Source: Demequina sp. NBRC 110055
Lineage (GTDB): Bacteria > Actinomycetota > Actinomycetes > Actinomycetales > Demequinaceae
Length of the DNA: 64,000 bases
Reading direction: 5' to 3'
Assembly: GCF_002090135.1 (NCBI RefSeq)
Contig: NZ_BBRL01000006.1
Coordinates: 62,001-126,000, forward strand
This document shows positions 18,349 through 26,703 of the stretch, piece by piece. Each line of letters begins with the position of its first letter. The stretch's first letter is position 1. The notes beneath the pieces are model-generated. The model was not told the origin of the DNA, did no database searches, and worked only from the letters and a program-made list of their open reading frames with translations. A program made the position numbers and the translations under genes.

Positions 18349-20022
18349 CTACCGCGAACGACGACCCCCGAAGACAGTCGCGAGTAGCGGGACCATAGAG
18401 GCCACCATCAGCGTGGTCCCGAGGCCGGGAGACTCAGCGTGCACCAGTGCTCCGGCGAGCAGCGTCGCCGCGAAGACGATGCCGCTCACCAGCCGAGACG
18501 CCGTGCGCTCTAACCGCACTACCACGGCCTCGAGTCGAGGCGCCGTGACCGGCAGGTTGCCCGATTCGACCTGCGCGAGGATACCGTCGAGCCTGCCAGG
18601 CAGACCCCACGCAAACCGCAGGATGTCGACCGCCTCGCGTCCGGCATCGGCCGCAAATGAGCGAGTCTCGTCGCGGAGGAGGCGCTGGGCGTACGGCTCG
18701 ACCGTGTCCCACACGTTGTAGCGCGGGTCGAGCGCTGTGGACACCCCTGACGTCAGCGACAGGGCACGGATAATGAGCAGGAAGTCCTCGGGCATTTGGA
18801 ACGGCAGGTCGAGCACGAGCACGCCGAATTCCTGGGCAAACTCCCGGAACTCGCGGGGGTCGACCTCCTTGAGTTCCGCGAAGCCCATGCCGCCAAAGCG
18901 GCCGAAGAGGGTCGACAGTGCCTTTTCCAGTTCGGCCGTGTCGGCGGAAGGCAGCAGCACCCCCGCCGTCCCCATGGCCTTGACGAGGCCGGCACCGTCG
19001 CGGCTCGCGACCGCCACGACGAGGGCGCGCAGGGCGGTGCGCAGCGACTGCGGCACCTCGCCCATCATCCCGAAGTCGACGATGGTGAGGCGCCACCCCA
19101 GCGAGGCCTCGGGGTCGGGCGTCACGAAGAGGTTGCCCGGGTGCGGGTCGGCGTGAAAGTAGCCGTGCACGAAGAGCTGGTCGAGCATGATCTCGGCGTA
19201 GACGCGCGCGACGGCCGCGGGCGGGATCTCGGCCTCGCGCAGCGCGGCGTGATCCGTGATCTTGATCGCGGAGACGTCTTCGAGCACGAGCACGTGGCGG
19301 GTGGTGCGCTCCCAGGCCACTTGCGGCACGCGCACGCGATCGTCGCCCTCGAAGAGCGCGGCGAAGCGCTCCGACGCCGCGGCCTCGTGAAGGTAGTCGA
19401 CCTCCTCGCGGCTGACCGCGCCGAACTCCTCGATCAGGGCGGGCATGTCCACGCGCCGGCGCACCGCGCCGATCTTCATGGCCCATCGCGCCACGCGCCG
19501 CAGCGCCGCGAGGTCGACCTCGACGATGTCGCCGATTCCCGGGCGCTGTACCTTCACGACGACGTCGACGTATCCGGTGACCTCGGCATCGGCCTCACGC
19601 AGGCGCGCACGGTGCACCTGGCCGAGCGAGGCGGCGGCCACGGGGACGGGATCGAAGTCCTCGAAGATCGACTCGAGTGTGCCTCCGAGGTCCGCCTCGG
19701 CCGCAGCCCGAAGCTGCTCGAAGGGCACCGCGGGAACCTCGTCTTGCAGGTCCTCGAGTTCCTTGGTGATCTCGGGCGGAAGCACGTCGAGCCGGGAGGA
19801 CATGAACTGCCCCATCTTGATCATCAGCCCGCCCAGCTCGACCGCGAGGCCGCGGAAACGCTGCGCGAACGTACGCATGCGGCGGGCGCGCGTCCGCTCG
19901 GCGACGCGGCGCAGCCCGATGACGGGTAGGGCGATCTCGTACCACCACTGCACCGCAAAGTGCCACGCGGCAAAGCGCAGGATCCGTCGATAGCGGGCGC
20001 GATCACGGGGGACGTCGGGCAT
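18349..20022 (-). CDS. AarF/ABC1/UbiB-family atypical kinase
   Basis: 557 residues. Hallmarks of the family are AAASLGQVHRARL (about 125-137, the Ala-rich loop), KVQRPGI, LEDVSAIKI, HADPHPGN (about 287) and the DFG of IVDFGMMGEV (about 314). Two hydrophobic helices near the C-terminus (about 500-550) should anchor it in the membrane. UbiB/ABC1 proteins support quinone lipid metabolism; in actinobacteria this would be menaquinone, as inference. GAGGAGAG precedes ATG 20022. The gene lies 38 bp downstream of the PadR gene, so the two are probably one operon. A GCATCGGC copy overlaps its start codon. Confidence 0.88.
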   Translation of the reverse strand: MPDVPRDRARYRRILRFAAWHFAVQWWYEIALPVIGLRRVAERTRARRMRTFAQRFRGLAVELGGLMIKMGQFMSSRLDVLPPEITKELEDLQDEVPAVPFEQLRAAAEADLGGTLESIFEDFDPVPVAAASLGQVHRARLREADAEVTGYVDVVVKVQRPGIGDIVEVDLAALRRVARWAMKIGAVRRRVDMPALIEEFGAVSREEVDYLHEAAASERFAALFEGDDRVRVPQVAWERTTRHVLVLEDVSAIKITDHAALREAEIPPAAVARVYAEIMLDQLFVHGYFHADPHPGNLFVTPDPEASLGWRLTIVDFGMMGEVPQSLRTALRALVVAVASRDGAGLVKAMGTAGVLLPSADTAELEKALSTLFGRFGGMGFAELKEVDPREFREFAQEFGVLVLDLPFQMPEDFLLIIRALSLTSGVSTALDPRYNVWDTVEPYAQRLLRDETRSFAADAGREAVDILRFAWGLPGRLDGILAQVESGNLPVTAPRLEAVVVRLERTASRLVSGIVFAATLLAGALVHAESPGLGTTLMVASMVPLLATVFGGRRSR

Positions 20023-20060
20023 CGGCTCTCCTCGATCCCGACCGGGCTGCGGACCTCCCG

Positions 20061-20594
20061 TCAGTCCTCCGCCAGGATCGAGTAGATCTTACGTCGCGCT
20101 TCGGTAAGGATCTCCGTCGCACGCTCCTGCTGCGCCGCGGTTCCGGTGCGCGCCATCTGCGCGACGGCCTGAGCAAGGTCGAGCCCCGCCTTCGCGGTGG
20201 CGCCGTACGCGTGACCATCCTTCTCGACACTCACCCAAGGGGCCGATGCCGCGGCTGAGGCCGCTTCGGCCTCACCTTCCGCGGTCAGCGCGTAGGTCTT
20301 GCGGTCGGCGCTCTGCTCGGCCTGGACGAGGCCCTCGTCGGCAAGCAGCTGCAGGGTCGGGTAGACCGATCCGGCGCTGGGCTTCCACCGACCGTCGGTG
20401 CGCTCGGTGATCTCGCGGATGATCTGGTATCCGTGCATGGGCTCCTCGTGAAGCAGTGCGAGGACGGCGGCACGCACGTCTCCCCTGCCCATCCGGGTGC
20501 CGACCTTGCGGTCGAACTGGGTGCGTAGCTGCTCCATCGCGTCCCACATGGCCTCCGAGGCCTGCGACGGGGTGAATCCGGTGTGTCGTCCCAT
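20061..20594 (-). CDS. PadR-family transcriptional regulator
   Basis: 177 residues. The winged helix covers about 35-110: LALLHEEPMHGYQIIREITERTDGRWKPSAGSVYPTLQLLADEGLV is the classic PadR signature; the C-terminal part is helical (PadR-C type dimerisation). CCCGGAGGACACC before ATG 20594 is a good ribosome binding site. It is first in an operon with the AarF-like kinase, with a palindromic operator just upstream, so autoregulation is likely. The ligand is unknown. Confidence 0.88.
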   Translation of the reverse strand: MGRHTGFTPSQASEAMWDAMEQLRTQFDRKVGTRMGRGDVRAAVLALLHEEPMHGYQIIREITERTDGRWKPSAGSVYPTLQLLADEGLVQAEQSADRKTYALTAEGEAEAASAAASAPWVSVEKDGHAYGATAKAGLDLAQAVAQMARTGTAAQQERATEILTEARRKIYSILAED

Positions 20595-20631
20595 GGTGTC
20601 CTCCGGGTGACGGGCCCGAACGAGACGTTCG

Positions 20632-20655
20632 AGCGATAGTGAACGATATATCGCT
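20632..20655 (-). promoter_or_regulatory. PadR operator candidate
   Basis: CGATATATCG (20644-20653) is a perfect palindrome, nested in a wider dyad AGCGATA (20632-20638) / TATCGCT (20649-20655). It is the only AT-rich patch in the region and lies 38-61 nt upstream of the PadR start, where its promoter should be. Confidence 0.6.
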
Positions 20656-20742
20656 ATTCGAACACAGGATGCGCGTCGGGGCAAGGCCCCGTCCATGACA
20701 GGATGGGTCCAACGGCTCACCGGCGAGCCGCGAGGAGGTCTC

Positions 20743-21516
20743 GTGTCAGCATCCATCCGCCTTAGCGTGTCCGACGGCATCGCGCACCTCACGTTCGCGC
20801 GCCCCTCACGGCTGAACGCGTTCGACTTCGCGATGGGGGACGCCTATCGCGACGCGTGTCGCGAGGCGACCTCATCCGGGGCGCGCGCCATCGTCCTCGA
20901 CGCCGAGGGGCCCGCCTTTTGCGCCGGCGGAGACGTCCTGGCGATGGCGGCCGCGGGCGTGACGGGCGCAGAGGTGACGCGCGCCGCCCGCGTGATTCAC
21001 GAGGGGCTAGCTACCCTCGTCGACTCCCCCGTCCCGGTGGTCGCGGCGGTACGCGGTGCGGTCGCCGGCGGCGGCATCGGCCTCATGCTCGCCGCGGACC
21101 ACGTCGTGGCCGCGCCGACGCTGCGCATCGCGGGGCGCTACGCCGACGTGGGCCTCACTCCCGACCTCGGCGTCAGCACATTGCTCGCGCGCGCGATCGG
21201 CGAACGTCGCGCCCTGGCGGTGCTGCTCACCGGGGTCGAGCTCGACGCTGCCACGGCGCTCGCGTGGGGCGCCGTCGAGGAGGTCGCCGACGACCCCGAG
21301 GCGAGGGCGGTCACCATCGCACGCGCATGGGCCGACGGCCCACATCATGCTCTTGGGCAGGCGAAGCGCCTGGTGCGCGCGGGAGCCTCGCGGCCGTGGC
21401 GCGACAGCCTCGACGACGAGGCCGCGACGATCGGCGCCGCATATGACGGCGCCGAGGCGCGTGACCGCATCGCCGCCTTCGCCGACTCGCACGGCGAACG
21501 TGGGGGCGCACGATGA
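20743..21516 (+). CDS. Enoyl-CoA hydratase/isomerase (crotonase family)
   Basis: 257 residues. Oxyanion-hole motifs are AFCAGGDVLAM (about 63) and VRGAVAGGGIGLMLAADHVV (about 105-123). The residues matching the paired catalytic Glu of crotonase are not obvious (GLTPDLGVSTLL), so isomerase or another crotonase activity is as likely as hydration. GAGGAGG precedes GTG 20743. It overlaps the following SDR gene by ATGA (21513-21516), so the two are translationally coupled, pointing to a shared acyl-CoA pathway. Confidence 0.85.
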   Translation: MSASIRLSVSDGIAHLTFARPSRLNAFDFAMGDAYRDACREATSSGARAIVLDAEGPAFCAGGDVLAMAAAGVTGAEVTRAARVIHEGLATLVDSPVPVVAAVRGAVAGGGIGLMLAADHVVAAPTLRIAGRYADVGLTPDLGVSTLLARAIGERRALAVLLTGVELDAATALAWGAVEEVADDPEARAVTIARAWADGPHHALGQAKRLVRAGASRPWRDSLDDEAATIGAAYDGAEARDRIAAFADSHGERGGAR

Positions 21517-22376
21517 GCCTCGCGGGACGCACCATTCTCATGTCCGGCGGCAGCCGTGGCATCGGCCTCGCGATCGCCCTTCGCGCCGCCCGCGACGGCG
21601 CCAACGTGGCGATGCTCGCCAAGACCGACGCGCCGCACCCCCGCCTCGAGGGCACCGTCTTCACGGCGGCCGATGCCGTGGTCGCCGCCGGCGGTGAGGC
21701 TCTCCCCCTCGTCGGAGACGTCCGCAACGACGACGACATCGCGCACGCGGTCGCCGCGACACTCGAACGCTTTGACGGCATCGACATCGTGGTCAACAAC
21801 GCGAGCGTCATCGACCTCACGGGGACCGCCGACCTTGCGGCACAGAAGTACGACCTCATGCAGGACGTCAACGTGCGCGGCACGTTCATGCTCACCCGTG
21901 CGGCGCTGCCCGCACTGCTGCGCTCCGATCACGCCCACGTGCTCTCCCTGTCGCCACCGCTGAACGCGTCGCCGCGCTGGCTTGGCGCCCACACCGGGTA
22001 CTCCCTGGCCAAGTTCGGTATGACGATGGTGACGCTCGGCATCGCGGCGGAGTTCGGCCCGCGCGGCCTCAGCGCCAATACCCTGTGGCCGCGCACCACC
22101 ATCGCCACCGCCGCCGTCCAGAACATCCTGGGCGGGGACAGGCTCATGAAGGTCAGCCGCACGCCCCAGATCTATGCCGATGCCGCGCACGCCGTGCTGA
22201 CGCGCCCGCCCGGCGAGGTCAGCGGCCAGACGCTCATCGTCGAGGACGTCCTCGCCGACGCCGGCGTGACCGACTTTTCCGACTATGCGGCGGTGCCCGG
22301 CACCCCGGACGAGGCGCTCTTCCCGGACATCTTCCTGGACGAGGTCGAGGCCGGTCTGACGCTCCCCCGGGAATAG
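21513..22376 (+). CDS. Short-chain dehydrogenase, HSDL2-like
   Basis: 287 residues. Cofactor motif SGGSRGIGLAIA (about 11-22); LAKTDAPHPRLEGTVFTAA and the substrate loop resemble the hydroxysteroid-dehydrogenase-like 2 (HSDL2) group, which has TGYSLAKFGMT as the Tyr-Lys active site (about 163-173) and the WPRTTIATAAVQN stretch. HSDL2 enzymes are linked to lipid or fatty-acid metabolism, substrate not known. Coupled to the crotonase gene upstream. Confidence 0.85.
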   Translation: MSLAGRTILMSGGSRGIGLAIALRAARDGANVAMLAKTDAPHPRLEGTVFTAADAVVAAGGEALPLVGDVRNDDDIAHAVAATLERFDGIDIVVNNASVIDLTGTADLAAQKYDLMQDVNVRGTFMLTRAALPALLRSDHAHVLSLSPPLNASPRWLGAHTGYSLAKFGMTMVTLGIAAEFGPRGLSANTLWPRTTIATAAVQNILGGDRLMKVSRTPQIYADAAHAVLTRPPGEVSGQTLIVEDVLADAGVTDFSDYAAVPGTPDEALFPDIFLDEVEAGLTLPRE

Positions 22377-22441
22377 CAGCGCTCAGCACCAGGGTTTCAT
22401 CGGTACAGACCCGCACCGACGCCGCACTGGAGGCCCGACCG

Positions 22442-24037
22442 ATGAGCAACGAGCCGTCCACCCCCTCCGCCGAAGGTGCCGACACGGCCGGCGCACTCGC
22501 GTGGCCCTTCGGCACCGAGGACGCCCTCGCCGCAGCCCCGGCGCCGGACGGAGACGCCCCGCGGGTGCTGGTGCTCGGCGCCACGGGGTACATCGGCGGA
22601 CGTCTGGTGCCCCGCATGCTCGCCGGGGGTTACCGCGTGCGCGTTCTCACCCGAACGGCGGCGAGGATCGCGGCCATGCCATGGGCCGACGACGTCGAGG
22701 TGGTCGAGGGCGACGCCGCCGACGAGGAGGCGATGCGGCGCGCCGTCGCCGACGTCCATTCCGTCGTGTACCTGGTGCACTCGATGTCGAGCGGCAAGGA
22801 CTACGGACGCCTGGACCGGGCCATCGCGCTCGCGGTCGCGCGCGCCTGCGCCGACGCCAGCGTGCGGCGCATCATCTACCTGAGCGGCCTGCACCCGCCC
22901 GGCGAGCTGTCCGCGCACCTGGCCTCGCGCAAAGAGGTCGGCGACATTCTGCTCGCCTCCGCCACTCCCACGATTGTGCTGCAGGCCGGCGTCGTCATCG
23001 GATCGGGCTCGGCGTCCTTTGAGATGGTCCGCCACCTCACCGAGGTGCTGCCGTACATGCCCGCACCGCGCTGGGTCCTCAACCGGATCCAGCCGATCTC
23101 CGTGCGCGATGTGCTGTACTACCTGCTGGCGGCGCTGCGCGTGCGCGACGAGGTCAATGACGCCTTCGACATCGGCGGACCCGATGTCCTGCGCTACACG
23201 GAGATGATGAACGGGTACGCGGAGGTCGCCGAACTTCCCCACCGCGCCATTACCGCGTTGCCCGTGTTTACTCCGAGGCTGGCGTCGCACTGGGTAGGAC
23301 TGGTGACGCCGGTGCCGCGGCGCATCGCGGTGCCGCTGGTCGAGTCCCTCCTGCACACGTGCGTGGTGCGCGACGGCGGAGCCATCGACACGCTCATCCC
23401 TCCCCCGCCACACGGGCTCACCGGGTACCACCGGGCCGTACGGATGGCGCTCGGCCGCATAGAACTGGACGATGTCGAAACCAGTTGGGCCGATGCCCGC
23501 GTCCCCGGCGCTCCGAGTGACCCCATGCCGTCGGACCCCGAATGGGCCGGCCGCACCGTCTTCCAGGACTCACGCAGCAAGCGAACCTCAGCCACGGCAT
23601 CGGCCGTCTGGGATGTCGTCACCCAAGTGGGCGGGGCGACCGGTTGGTACTCGGCCTCCGTGTTGTGGGCGACGCGCGGGCTCATGGACCGCGTCGTGGG
23701 AGGCGTGGGCCACCGGCGTGGCCGGCGCACTCGCGAGGGCGTGCGGGTGGGCGACGCCATCGACGTGTGGCGTGTCGAGGCCGTCGAGGACGAGAGCCTC
23801 CTGCGCCTGCGCGCAGAGATGCGCGTGCCGGGCAAGGCATGGCTGGAATTGGGGGTGGAGCCACGCGACGACGGCTCTGTCTACCGGCAACGCGCCGTGT
23901 TCTTCCCCCGCGGGCTCACCGGCCGTTTGTATTGGCTCGCGATGCTGCCGTTCCACGGCCTCGTCTTCAGCGGCATGGTCAACAGGATCGTGGCGGAGGC
24001 TGAGGGGGACGACTTGGCGCGCCGTCGCGGCAATTAG
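22442..24037 (+). CDS. SDR-family NAD(P)-binding protein with DUF2867 C-terminal domain
   Basis: 531 residues. An atypical SDR fold opens with VLVLGATGYIGGRLVPRML (about 42-60), followed by VHSVVYLVHSMSSGKDY and IYLSGLHPP typical of NAD(P)H-sensing or reductase proteins. The C-terminal third (about 350-520, from RTVFQDSRSKRTSATASAVW) matches DUF2867. Proteins of this architecture are widespread in actinobacteria and uncharacterised. TGGAGG lies 8 nt before ATG 22442. The 65-bp gap after the previous gene makes co-transcription possible. Confidence 0.78.
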   Translation: MSNEPSTPSAEGADTAGALAWPFGTEDALAAAPAPDGDAPRVLVLGATGYIGGRLVPRMLAGGYRVRVLTRTAARIAAMPWADDVEVVEGDAADEEAMRRAVADVHSVVYLVHSMSSGKDYGRLDRAIALAVARACADASVRRIIYLSGLHPPGELSAHLASRKEVGDILLASATPTIVLQAGVVIGSGSASFEMVRHLTEVLPYMPAPRWVLNRIQPISVRDVLYYLLAALRVRDEVNDAFDIGGPDVLRYTEMMNGYAEVAELPHRAITALPVFTPRLASHWVGLVTPVPRRIAVPLVESLLHTCVVRDGGAIDTLIPPPPHGLTGYHRAVRMALGRIELDDVETSWADARVPGAPSDPMPSDPEWAGRTVFQDSRSKRTSATASAVWDVVTQVGGATGWYSASVLWATRGLMDRVVGGVGHRRGRRTREGVRVGDAIDVWRVEAVEDESLLRLRAEMRVPGKAWLELGVEPRDDGSVYRQRAVFFPRGLTGRLYWLAMLPFHGLVFSGMVNRIVAEAEGDDLARRRGN

Positions 24038-24111
24038 CCTTCACGGTCGCCAGCGAAGCGCGCGCGAGCCTGGCCGAACGCCCAGTGCCGCATGCTGACC
24101 ACAACAACGCA

Positions 24112-24501
24112 CTACCTCGCGGCGTCCCCCTCGGCCTGCTCCTCTTGCTCCGCACGCACCTGGGCATGGACGGCATCCATGTCGAGTGCACGGACCTGTG
24201 AGATGAGGTCCTCGAGCTGCGGCGCCCGCAGCGCCCCGGCCTGCGCGAAGACGATGACGCCCTCACGGAACGCCATGAGCGTCGGGATCGAAGTGATTCC
24301 GAACGTCGCGGCCAATGCCTGCTCGGCCTCGGTGTCGACCTTGCCGAAGGTGATGTCCGTGTGGCGCTCGGAGGCGGCCTCGTAGACCGGCGCGAAGGAC
24401 CGGCACGGGCCGCACCACGCCGCCCAGAAGTCGAGGAGGACGATGTCCTTGTCCTCGATGGTCGAGGCAAAGGTGTCAGTAGTCAGATCGGTAGTAGCCA
24501 T
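24112..24501 (-). CDS. trxA: Thioredoxin
   Basis: 129 residues. Active site WCGPC (about 29-33) in LDFWAAWCGPCRSFAP, with the cis-Pro in SIPTLMAF. A short C-terminal extension (Glu/Gln-rich, about 110-129) goes beyond the usual 105-110 residues. Cytoplasmic disulfide reductase. The ATG at 24501 is preceded by TACCAT at 6 nt, and this -10 lies inside a CsoR-type palindrome, so expression is probably controlled by a copper- or persulfide-sensing CsoR/CstR-family repressor encoded elsewhere. Confidence 0.9.
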   Translation of the reverse strand: MATTDLTTDTFASTIEDKDIVLLDFWAAWCGPCRSFAPVYEAASERHTDITFGKVDTEAEQALAATFGITSIPTLMAFREGVIVFAQAGALRAPQLEDLISQVRALDMDAVHAQVRAEQEEQAEGDAAR

Positions 24502-24507
24502 AGGCCA

Positions 24508-24513
24508 ATGGTA
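24508..24513 (-). promoter_or_regulatory. -10 element TACCAT of the thioredoxin gene
   Basis: TACCAT, 6 nt before ATG 24501 on the minus strand; overlaps the adjoining palindrome by two bases. Confidence 0.5.
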
Positions 24514-24529
24514 TACCCCCCAGGGTATA
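24512..24529 (-). promoter_or_regulatory. CsoR/CstR-type operator over the thioredoxin promoter
   Basis: TATACCC (24512-24518), a 4-nt spacer and GGGTATA (24523-24529) form a perfect dyad of the form known for CsoR-family repressors (TATACCC...GGGTATA). It overlaps the -10 region, so a bound repressor would block transcription. Confidence 0.65.
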
Positions 24530-24798
24530 GATCTTTCGTGACTGTGAGCGTTGCGCCTGGCAACGACACGCCGGCACCGACACGGCCGCCCATCACCTGT
24601 AGCGGTACCCGTCGACCCCGCAGGCCTTTCGGGACGCCCCGCCCTCTCGCGGGCGCGCCCTGGTGATCAGACTGCCCGCACGGGGACGCCGCGTCTTACG
24701 CATCCCTGGTGACACGATCCTTGCCAACGAGGAGTCCCCTCCTACCCTTCGCGGCCGTGATACTGCCGCGCCGCTGAGGCCTGTGGCACAGTGTGCGA

Positions 24799-25752
24799 AT
24801 GACAGGCTCCTCTCAGGATGAATGCGCCGAAGCCGTCCGGGTTGCTGGCGCCGCGCGCGCTCGCCATCAGCGCCTCACTGCGCAACTGAAGACCACCGCA
24901 AACCTGGTGGGGAGGCGGCGCCAAGAACTGACGGACCTCGAGTCGCAGCTTCAGGCAGAGCGGGCGGAAGTCGACCGCTTGGCGCACCTGTCCCCGGCGA
25001 AGGTGTGGGCGACGTTGCGGGGCAACGTGTCCGACCGTCTAACGGTCGAGCGCGCCGAGGTCACCGCTGCGGAGCTCGCGGTCGCGGCCGCACGGGCGCG
25101 GCTCACCAGCGCCGACGCGGACAACGAACGCGTGCGGCGAGAGCACGACCTGCTGCGCGGCGCCGAGGGCGCATATGTTGAGGCGCTCGCCGCCTATGAG
25201 CGGGCACTTCACGCCGCTGGCAGTCACCAGACAGCGGAACTCACCGAGATCGCCGTCGGTGTCGGTCAGGCCGAGTCACACCTCCGGGAACTCGCCGAGG
25301 CGCGGGACGCCTTGGCCGCGACAATCGCCGCCCTCGACCAGGCCCTCGCCAAGCTCGACAGTGCGGGCGGCTGGTCGACCTACGACACGTTCTTTGGCGG
25401 CGGCATCGTCGCCGACGCGATCAAGCACTCGAGGATCGGCGAGGCCACCGATGCGTTCGTCGAGGTCAACAGGCACCTTGAGAGGCTTTCCGTCGAGCTC
25501 GCCGACATCGGCGCCTCAGCCCTCGACGGCGTCACCATCTCCGACACGCTCGCGGTGTTTGACGTGCTGTTCGACAACATCCTCAGCGACTGGATGGTGA
25601 GGGACCGCATCGCCCAGGCCCGCACAAGCGCCGCGAAGCTCCACACCCGCCTCGAGGCGCTCGCGGTCGAACTGGAGGACGATGCCCGGCGAACGGCCGC
25701 GCGTGTCGCCGCATTCATGCAGCGTCGCGAAGAGATCGTCACGGCTGCCTAG
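24799..25752 (+). CDS. Unrecognised Ala-rich coiled-coil protein
   Basis: 317 residues. No family recognised. About residues 15-75, 85-170 and 265-315 are predicted coiled coil by their Ala/Glu/Arg heptads; a Gly-rich central patch (WSTYDTFFGGGIVADAIKHSRIGEATDAFVEVNRHLERL, about 193-230) breaks them and is the likely fold core. No signal peptide or membrane helix. CACAGT lies 6 nt before the ATG. It stands alone between the thioredoxin gene and the ArsR-SRPBCC pair, at the edge of the stretch lacking the GGCCGATGCC repeat. Confidence 0.6.
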   Translation: MTGSSQDECAEAVRVAGAARARHQRLTAQLKTTANLVGRRRQELTDLESQLQAERAEVDRLAHLSPAKVWATLRGNVSDRLTVERAEVTAAELAVAAARARLTSADADNERVRREHDLLRGAEGAYVEALAAYERALHAAGSHQTAELTEIAVGVGQAESHLRELAEARDALAATIAALDQALAKLDSAGGWSTYDTFFGGGIVADAIKHSRIGEATDAFVEVNRHLERLSVELADIGASALDGVTISDTLAVFDVLFDNILSDWMVRDRIAQARTSAAKLHTRLEALAVELEDDARRTAARVAAFMQRREEIVTAA

Positions 25753-25784
25753 CCACGCACGCGACGCACCTCAATGTGGTGACG

Positions 25785-26321
25785 CTAGTCGGCGAGCTCG
25801 TCTCGGTACCTGTCCCGTAGGCCCTCCCAGCCATACGCCAGCGACCGCTGGCCGGTGGGGCGCTCGCGGGCAGCGCCATCCTCGGCGGCGAGCCGCGCGA
25901 GGCAGACGTGCCAGCCGGCGGCATAGACCGGTGAGTCGGTGCGGTCGGCAATGCGGTGCCTCAGTTCGAGCACGGCGCCCGTGGCGTCGGGCGTGATCGT
26001 CCACCGCAGCACGTCGTCGCGCCAGCGATGCACGAGCGAGTGCGGAGCGTCGGCGCTGAGGACCTCGGTGTCAACCGGATCGTCATCGGGGTTCTCGCGG
26101 CTCGTCGCGGGCCCGGGCGTGGTGAGCGGGCGGTCCGGCACCACCGGAGACCAGCAGGCCAGCCGGTCGGGTTCGGTCAGCATCCGCCATAGGAGATCCG
26201 CTTCCTGGGTGAAGTGGCGCCGCATCACGAGAGTCCACCGCCCTGCCTCGTGCTCGAGAAGCACCTCGGTGTGGGCGCGGATCGCCGCGACAATCGCCGC
26301 ATCGGTCGGCCGTTCCGTCAT
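25785..26321 (-). CDS. SRPBCC-domain (AHSA1-like) protein
   Basis: 178 residues. The opening VMRRHFTQEADLLWRMLTEPDRLACWSP is the usual start of SRPBCC/Activator-of-Hsp90-like proteins; later LELRHRIADR and AAGWHVCLARL complete the START-type fold. These bind hydrophobic ligands. It overlaps the upstream ArsR gene by ATGA (26318-26321), and ArsR plus SRPBCC is a recurrent bacterial pair in which the SRPBCC protein may modulate the regulator's ligand. Confidence 0.82.
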   Translation of the reverse strand: MTERPTDAAIVAAIRAHTEVLLEHEAGRWTLVMRRHFTQEADLLWRMLTEPDRLACWSPVVPDRPLTTPGPATSRENPDDDPVDTEVLSADAPHSLVHRWRDDVLRWTITPDATGAVLELRHRIADRTDSPVYAAGWHVCLARLAAEDGAARERPTGQRSLAYGWEGLRDRYRDELAD

Positions 26322-26626
26322 GAGGGTTCCTCCCCATCCATCGCGTAGGCGAGCCTGTCAAAGCTCGCCGTCCACTGCGCAATGTAGGGCGCGAGCCAGG
26401 TCATCACATCGGGAAGCGGACGGTCGGTGAGACGGTAAACCCGACGCTTGCCGATGGCCTCGACATCCACGACACCTGCGTCCCGCAGGATCCGCAGGTG
26501 CTTTGAGATGAGCGGCTGCGAGAGATCTAGAGCACTGACCAGTGCCCCGACGTCATGGTCGTGGATGCGCAGCCGGTCGACGATCGCGCGCCGTGCAGGT
26601 TCGGCAATCACGGTGAATCCGTCCAT
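26318..26626 (-). CDS. ArsR-family winged-helix repressor
   Basis: 102 residues. DNA-binding helix: LSQPLISKHLRILRDAGVVDVEAIGKRRVYRL (about 36-67). No Cys metal-binding motif, so it is not a classical metal sensor. I choose ATG 26626 because on the minus strand TTGACA, a 17-nt spacer and TCATAT end exactly 7 nt before it, giving a leaderless message; ATG 26635 lies inside the operator. A dyad covers the promoter, implying autoregulation. Confidence 0.82.
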   Translation of the reverse strand: MDGFTVIAEPARRAIVDRLRIHDHDVGALVSALDLSQPLISKHLRILRDAGVVDVEAIGKRRVYRLTDRPLPDVMTWLAPYIAQWTASFDRLAYAMDGEEPS

Positions 26627-26632
26627 GCGCAT

Positions 26633-26662
26633 CATATGAACATGTCGTCATATGAATGTCAA
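26633..26662 (-). promoter_or_regulatory. Promoter and operator of the ArsR-SRPBCC operon
   Basis: CATATGA (26633-26639) and TCATATG (26648-26654) are a perfect inverted repeat with an 8-nt spacer, the usual ArsR operator geometry. Minus-strand -35 TTGACA is at 26657-26662 and -10 TCATAT at 26634-26639, 17 nt apart. The dyad covers the -10 and most of the spacer. Confidence 0.65.
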
Positions 26663-26703
26663 GACATGTGTATCATCACTGCGGTAGGGCTGGCGCCCGT
26701 GGG

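Noticed and set aside
21513..22376. SDR at 21513 as FabG
   Set aside because: The loop after the Gly motif (LAKTDAPHPRLEGT) and the WPRTTIATAAVQN segment are HSDL2-like, not FabG-like.
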